From Christensenella sp. UBA767 (lineage in GTDB: Bacteria; Bacillota; Clostridia; Christensenellales; CAG-917), in assembly GCA_002297185.1 (NCBI GenBank), contig DBJV01000035.1, forward strand, positions 2,933-9,610: DNA of 6,678 nt, read 5' to 3'. Below are positions 6,449 through 6,678 of the stretch, piece by piece. The notes under the pieces are model-generated. The model did no database searches. It was not told the DNA's origin and saw only the letters and a program-made list of their open reading frames with translations. The position numbers were made by a program, and so were the translations under genes. The first letter of the stretch is position 1. The number at the start of each line of letters is the position of its first letter.

Positions 6449-6560
6449 GCAAATAGCGTCGTCACCGCACATCTGATTCAAAATCGCGTACGCATAGTAC
6501 GCTTGGTTTTGCCTCAGATGCGCGGTTCCTTGCTCTTTATCTCATTTGCGCACTTTTTGG
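6430..6560. repeat. Long imperfect inverted repeat that includes the 3' end of glgP
   Basis: CCAAAAAGTGTGCAAATGAG (6430-6449) pairs with CTCATTTGCGCACTTTTTGG (6541-6560) at 19 of 20 positions, the exception being a possible T-G pair in RNA. Further in, ACCGCACATCTGA (6464-6476) pairs with TCAGATGCGCGGT (6514-6526) at 12 of 13. The centre has CAAAA (6479-6483) with TTTTG (6507-6511), and GCGTAC (6486-6491) with GTACGC (6497-6502) around a five-base loop. The unpaired interior segments are about 14 bases per side and dissimilar. The whole is a 131-base hairpin that starts inside the coding sequence, and it probably also ends glgP transcripts or protects their 3' ends. It resembles a miniature repeat element more than a simple terminator. 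Confidence 0.8.
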
Positions 6561-6637
6561 TACAAAGCAATGTACGTTGGGTTTTGTATCGGACGCACGC
6601 TTTCTTGTTCTTCATCTCAATGACAAACTTTTTGTAA
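6497..6637. repeat. Two diverged direct copies of a 66-base unit, 75-base period
   Basis: Bases 6497-6562 and 6572-6637 align without gaps at about 48 of 66 positions by hand count. Shared blocks include GTACG, TTTTG, ATCTCA and ACTTTTTG. The first copy is also the right arm of the long hairpin, so three related copies (one inverted, two direct) occupy the 3' flank of glgP. Confidence 0.65.
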
Positions 6638-6657
6638 GAAGTATAAATAAGTGTCAC
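6514..6657 (-). CDS. Doubtful small open frame (47 codons) within the repeats
   Basis: On the minus strand AAGGAG (6668-6663) stands five bases before a GTG at 6657. From there 47 codons run to a TGA at 6516-6514. The product would start V-T-L-I-Y-T-S-Y-K-K-F-V-I-E-M-K, is lysine-rich (ten Lys) with three cysteines, and has no signal peptide or recognisable domain. The 75-base repeat period keeps the reading frame, so K-K and K-T-x-R-T patterns recur, but the stop falls within the second repeat unit. It would converge on glgP. The good Shine-Dalgarno is the only real argument for a gene; most of the frame is repeat sequence, so it may be chance. Confidence 0.2.
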   Translation of the reverse strand: MTLIYTSYKKFVIEMKNKKACVRYKTQRTLLCTKKCANEIKSKEPRI

Positions 6658-6678
6658 CGTAACTCCTTAAATGCAATA

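Noticed and set aside
4514..6481. A 655-codon open frame antisense to glgP
   Set aside because: It is a shadow. glgP codon choice avoids TTA, CTA and TCA, which leaves an antisense frame without stops. The translation is rich in Val, Asp and Cys with no recognisable domain, and glgP itself is a complete, well-conserved enzyme.

Overview
The window looks like chromosomal DNA from an uncultured member of the Clostridia (Bacillota), probably a gut anaerobe. This rests on three things: an A/V-type ATPase operon with the I-K gene order common in that group, bacterial GT5 glycogen synthase and GT35 phosphorylase genes side by side, and strong purine-rich ribosome binding sites. The taxonomic call is inference; there is no rRNA or other marker gene.

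Layout. Bases 1-2216 (minus strand) hold the start of a V-type ATPase operon. The subunit I gene (atpI/ntpI) comes first, followed after 11 bases by the start of the proteolipid gene (atpK/ntpK), which runs off the left edge. atpI is split by an apparent one-base frameshift near 728-731. The two halves together make a normal-length subunit I (about 674 residues), and the essential arginine-bearing membrane segment lies in the second half.

Bases 2217-2484 are the divergent intergenic region between atpI and glgA and are almost entirely repeats. They hold five tandem hairpin units with constant flanks and different but self-complementary stems, then an ATTCC...GGAAT stem-loop, a partial direct repeat, and an A+T-only nested palindrome next to the glgA ribosome binding site.

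Bases 2485-6448 (plus strand) encode glycogen synthase (glgA) and glycogen phosphorylase (glgP), separated by 109 bases. That gap contains a plausible promoter for glgP overlapped by an inverted repeat (ACTACA-N9-TGTAGT). Together the two enzymes build glycogen from a nucleotide-sugar glucose donor and break it down to glucose-1-phosphate. glgB and glgC are not in the window.

Bases 6430-6678 hold a long imperfect hairpin whose left arm includes the last five codons and stop of glgP. Its right arm is repeated once more downstream as a diverged direct copy with a 75-base period. A 47-codon open frame with a good Shine-Dalgarno lies on the minus strand across these copies; whether it is a gene is doubtful.

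The protein-coding content is ordinary. The parts worth a second look are the non-coding repeats, namely the hairpin array and the repeat fused to the 3' end of glgP, and the atpI frameshift. I see no evidence of a new defence or enzymatic system.
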